Positions 5,828 to 7,580 of a stretch of 7,580 nucleotides of DNA are shown here, one piece after another. The position numbers and the translations under genes are program-made. The notes under the pieces were generated by a model. It was not told the origin of the DNA, searched no databases, and worked only from the letters and a program-made list of their open reading frames with translations. Numbering within the stretch: the stretch's first letter is position 1; each line of letters starts with the position of its first letter. This DNA comes from an uncultured Erysipelotrichaceae bacterium (GTDB lineage: Bacteria > Bacillota_I > Bacilli_A > Erysipelotrichales > Erysipelotrichaceae), in NCBI GenBank assembly GCA_902795875.1, contig CADBND010000046.1, forward strand, positions 1 to 7,580. The letters run 5' to 3'.

Positions 5828-6476
5828 ACTTGTATCCCATACCTCTCACCGTCACGATATGTCCCGCATACGGTCCAAGGTCCTTTCTGAGCATCTTGAT
5901 ATGCGTATCGATCGTACGGTCGTCTTCGTAGTAATCGGTCTGCCACACTGCTGATAACAGCTTGTCCCGGCCGATAGCGATATTCTTGTTTTCCGCCAGA
6001 TAGATCAGAAGATCCAGTTCCTTCGGAGTCAGAGTCACCTTGTTTCCGTCCACGCTGACGCTTCTGCCATCCACATCGATGACCAGTCCGCCGAAAACAA
6101 ACTTCTCATTGGAGCGGGAAGAATTGCGTTCACAGACCACTTTGATGCGGGCCATCAGTTCCTTTGGAGAAAACGGTTTCGTGACATAATCATCCACACC
6201 GATATCGAAAGAGAAAAGCTTATCGTCTTCTTCCGTCCTCGCTGAAAGCATGATCACCGGAACATCCTTCATAGTTTTGATCTTCCGACATGCCGAAAAA
6301 CCGTCCAGTTCCGGCATCATGATATCGAGTATGACACAGTCGTAATTTCCGTTTTTGACCTTTTCTACCGCATCCAAGCCGTTGCTGGCCTGATCACATT
6401 CATAGCCCATGGCCTTGGCGTATTCGGAAACCACTTCCCTGATCTTGATTTCATCATCGACGATAAGTATCTTCAT
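5817..6476 (-). CDS. OmpR/PhoB-family response regulator
   Basis: This is a 219-aa DNA-binding response regulator, the partner of the histidine kinase that follows. The receiver domain (about 1-115) has the acidic pair Asp7-Asp8, phosphoacceptor Asp51 in VILDIMMPELDG, switch residue Ser78 and Lys100 in TKPFSPKEL. The C-terminal winged helix (about 125-219) shows the family blocks LTPKELDLLIYLAENKN, DDRTIDTHIKMLRKDLG and VRGMGYKF. The ATG at 6476 is supported by an AAGGGAG ribosome binding site directly after the dnaE stop codon; the gap to dnaE is 11 bases. I see no separate promoter, so it is probably read from dnaE or a promoter within it. Target genes cannot be predicted from this window. 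Confidence 0.96.
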   Translation of the reverse strand: MKILIVDDEIKIREVVSEYAKAMGYECDQASNGLDAVEKVKNGNYDCVILDIMMPELDGFSACRKIKTMKDVPVIMLSARTEEDDKLFSFDIGVDDYVTKPFSPKELMARIKVVCERNSSRSNEKFVFGGLVIDVDGRSVSVDGNKVTLTPKELDLLIYLAENKNIAIGRDKLLSAVWQTDYYEDDRTIDTHIKMLRKDLGPYAGHIVTVRGMGYKFEV

Positions 6477-6487
6477 GGTTCTCCCTT

Positions 6488-7580
6488 CTACAGTATCTGC
6501 ATATTCCTGACAAGACAGGAAGTCTCTTTTTCCATTTTTCCTTCAAAGTGGACATATTTCCCCTTCACAAGTTGTGAAGAATAGACCGCATAAGTTTTCG
6601 GCATCACCGCCAGAGAAAGCTGGCCCATATCATCTACCAGATCGACAAAAGCCATCATATCCCCTTTTTTCGTCCGTAAAGACTTCACCCTCTTGATCAG
6701 ACCGAAGCCTTCCACATTCCCCTTGCTTACAGATAAATTATACAGATTATCCGTCTGTATTCCGTATTTTTTCTTGACGGCTGTGATGGGATTGAACGTG
6801 AAATAAAATCCCAGAACATCCTTCTCGTTCTCTGCCGAGATCATGACGTCGTCATGCAATTCCTCAATGATCGGCGCATCATCGTAGTCCTGCATCAGGG
6901 AGATCTCTCCCTTATGCGCGTTGGCATACATGATCACGTTGTTCAGCGATTCGATCATCGTATGACGCGAATGCCGGAATTCATCAAAGCCGCCCGCATA
7001 GATCAGATTTTCGATGACATTTCTTTCTATGCCCTTTAAGATCAGTCTTCTTACCGTATCGACATAGTCCTTGAAAGGACCGTTCTCGATGCGCTCCTCA
7101 ACGATCTTGTTTGCGGAGATCGAGCCGACATCCTTGCATATACCGAAAGGCATGATTATCGCCCCGTCTTTAATGACGTAGGAAGTATCCGACGTATTCA
7201 TGCTGATGCCCTTGACCTTAACAGATATGGAAAGACATTCGGAGATATAGTCATAAGTTTTAGATTGCGATCCCGTCACGCCATTGAGCAGTGCTTTGTA
7301 GAAATATAAAGGATAATTCGCCTTGAGATAAGCCAGCTGATAAGCCACATAAGCATAGGCGATCGAATGCGATTTGTTGAAGCCGTAATTCGCAAATTCC
7401 AGGATCAATGCGTAGACCCTCTCACTTACATCCCTCTGATACCCGTTGGCGATACAGCCGTCAATAAAATCGTTGTGCAGCTTCTCAAGCTCCGACAGTT
7501 TCTTCTTAGACATCGCCTTGCGCAATATGTCTGCCTTGCCATAACTGAAACCGGCCATGACTCTGGCGATATTGATGATC
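6488..7580 (-). CDS. dnaE: DNA polymerase III subunit alpha, C-terminal part (cut by window edge)
   Basis: About 363 C-terminal residues of the replicative or lesion-tolerant polymerase alpha subunit are visible; the gene continues past 7580. The reading frame runs unbroken to the edge (…INIARVMAGFSYGKADILRKAMSKKK…), so the ATG at 7558 is an internal Met, not the start. Conserved landmarks are the block GFNKSHSIAYAYVAYQLAYLKANYP, the helix-hairpin-helix region near LKGIERNVIENLIYAGGFDEF, and a C-terminal OB fold with TKKGDMMAFVDLVDD. There is no exonuclease insertion in the visible part, and the C-terminal OB fold places it with DnaE rather than PolC. It ends with TAG. The response regulator gene follows 11 bases later with no terminator. 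Confidence 0.95.
   Translation of the reverse strand, partial: IINIARVMAGFSYGKADILRKAMSKKKLSELEKLHNDFIDGCIANGYQRDVSERVYALILEFANYGFNKSHSIAYAYVAYQLAYLKANYPLYFYKALLNGVTGSQSKTYDYISECLSISVKVKGISMNTSDTSYVIKDGAIIMPFGICKDVGSISANKIVEERIENGPFKDYVDTVRRLILKGIERNVIENLIYAGGFDEFRHSRHTMIESLNNVIMYANAHKGEISLMQDYDDAPIIEELHDDVMISAENEKDVLGFYFTFNPITAVKKKYGIQTDNLYNLSVSKGNVEGFGLIKRVKSLRTKKGDMMAFVDLVDDMGQLSLAVMPKTYAVYSSQLVKGKYVHFEGKMEKETSCLVRNMQIL

Overview
The window looks like chromosomal DNA from a Bacillota (Firmicutes) bacterium, most likely a member of the Erysipelotrichia or a relative; the phylum is a firm call and the class is an impression from protein sequence. Reasons for the phylum: the gene order rplU-prp-rpmA-obgE; an L27 with the cleavable N-terminal extension next to its dedicated Cys protease Prp; an Obg GTPase with a C-terminal OCT domain; strong AAAGGAGG-type ribosome binding sites; and a perfect CcpA catabolite-response (cre) site. 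All genes lie on the minus strand, so the biological order runs from high to low coordinates. There are no RNA genes, mobile elements, CRISPR arrays or gene-free stretches over 300 bases.

Region A (7580 down to 3712) holds the 3' third of dnaE (replicative DNA polymerase III alpha), then an OmpR-type response regulator, its membrane histidine kinase, and a small N6-adenine methyltransferase of the TrmN6/YabB type. The gaps are 11 bases or less, or the genes overlap, and I see no terminator between them, so they probably share a transcript. What the two-component system senses cannot be read from the sequence.

Region B (3711 down to 1320) is the ribosome and ribosome-assembly operon. A near-consensus sigma-A promoter with an extended -10 drives a leader of about 100 nt, followed by rplU (L21), prp (L27-processing protease), rpmA (L27) and obgE (ribosome-assembly GTPase). 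The leader contains a segment complementary to the rplU Shine-Dalgarno. A terminator-like hairpin sits just before the obgE start codon, where the ribosome binding site would be expected. A good intrinsic terminator that contains the obgE stop codon ends the unit.

Region C (1319 down to 1) starts an ABC import operon: a promoter whose -35 region is covered by the cre site, a lipoprotein substrate-binding protein of the AfuA/FbpA-like family, and the first 43 codons of the ATPase. The cre site points to a carbon-related substrate rather than iron, but the substrate is unproven.

No wholly new system is evident. The most interesting signals are regulatory: the cre/promoter overlap, the rplU leader switch, the hairpin in place of an obgE ribosome binding site, and a strong excess of the tetranucleotide GATC in most of the window.
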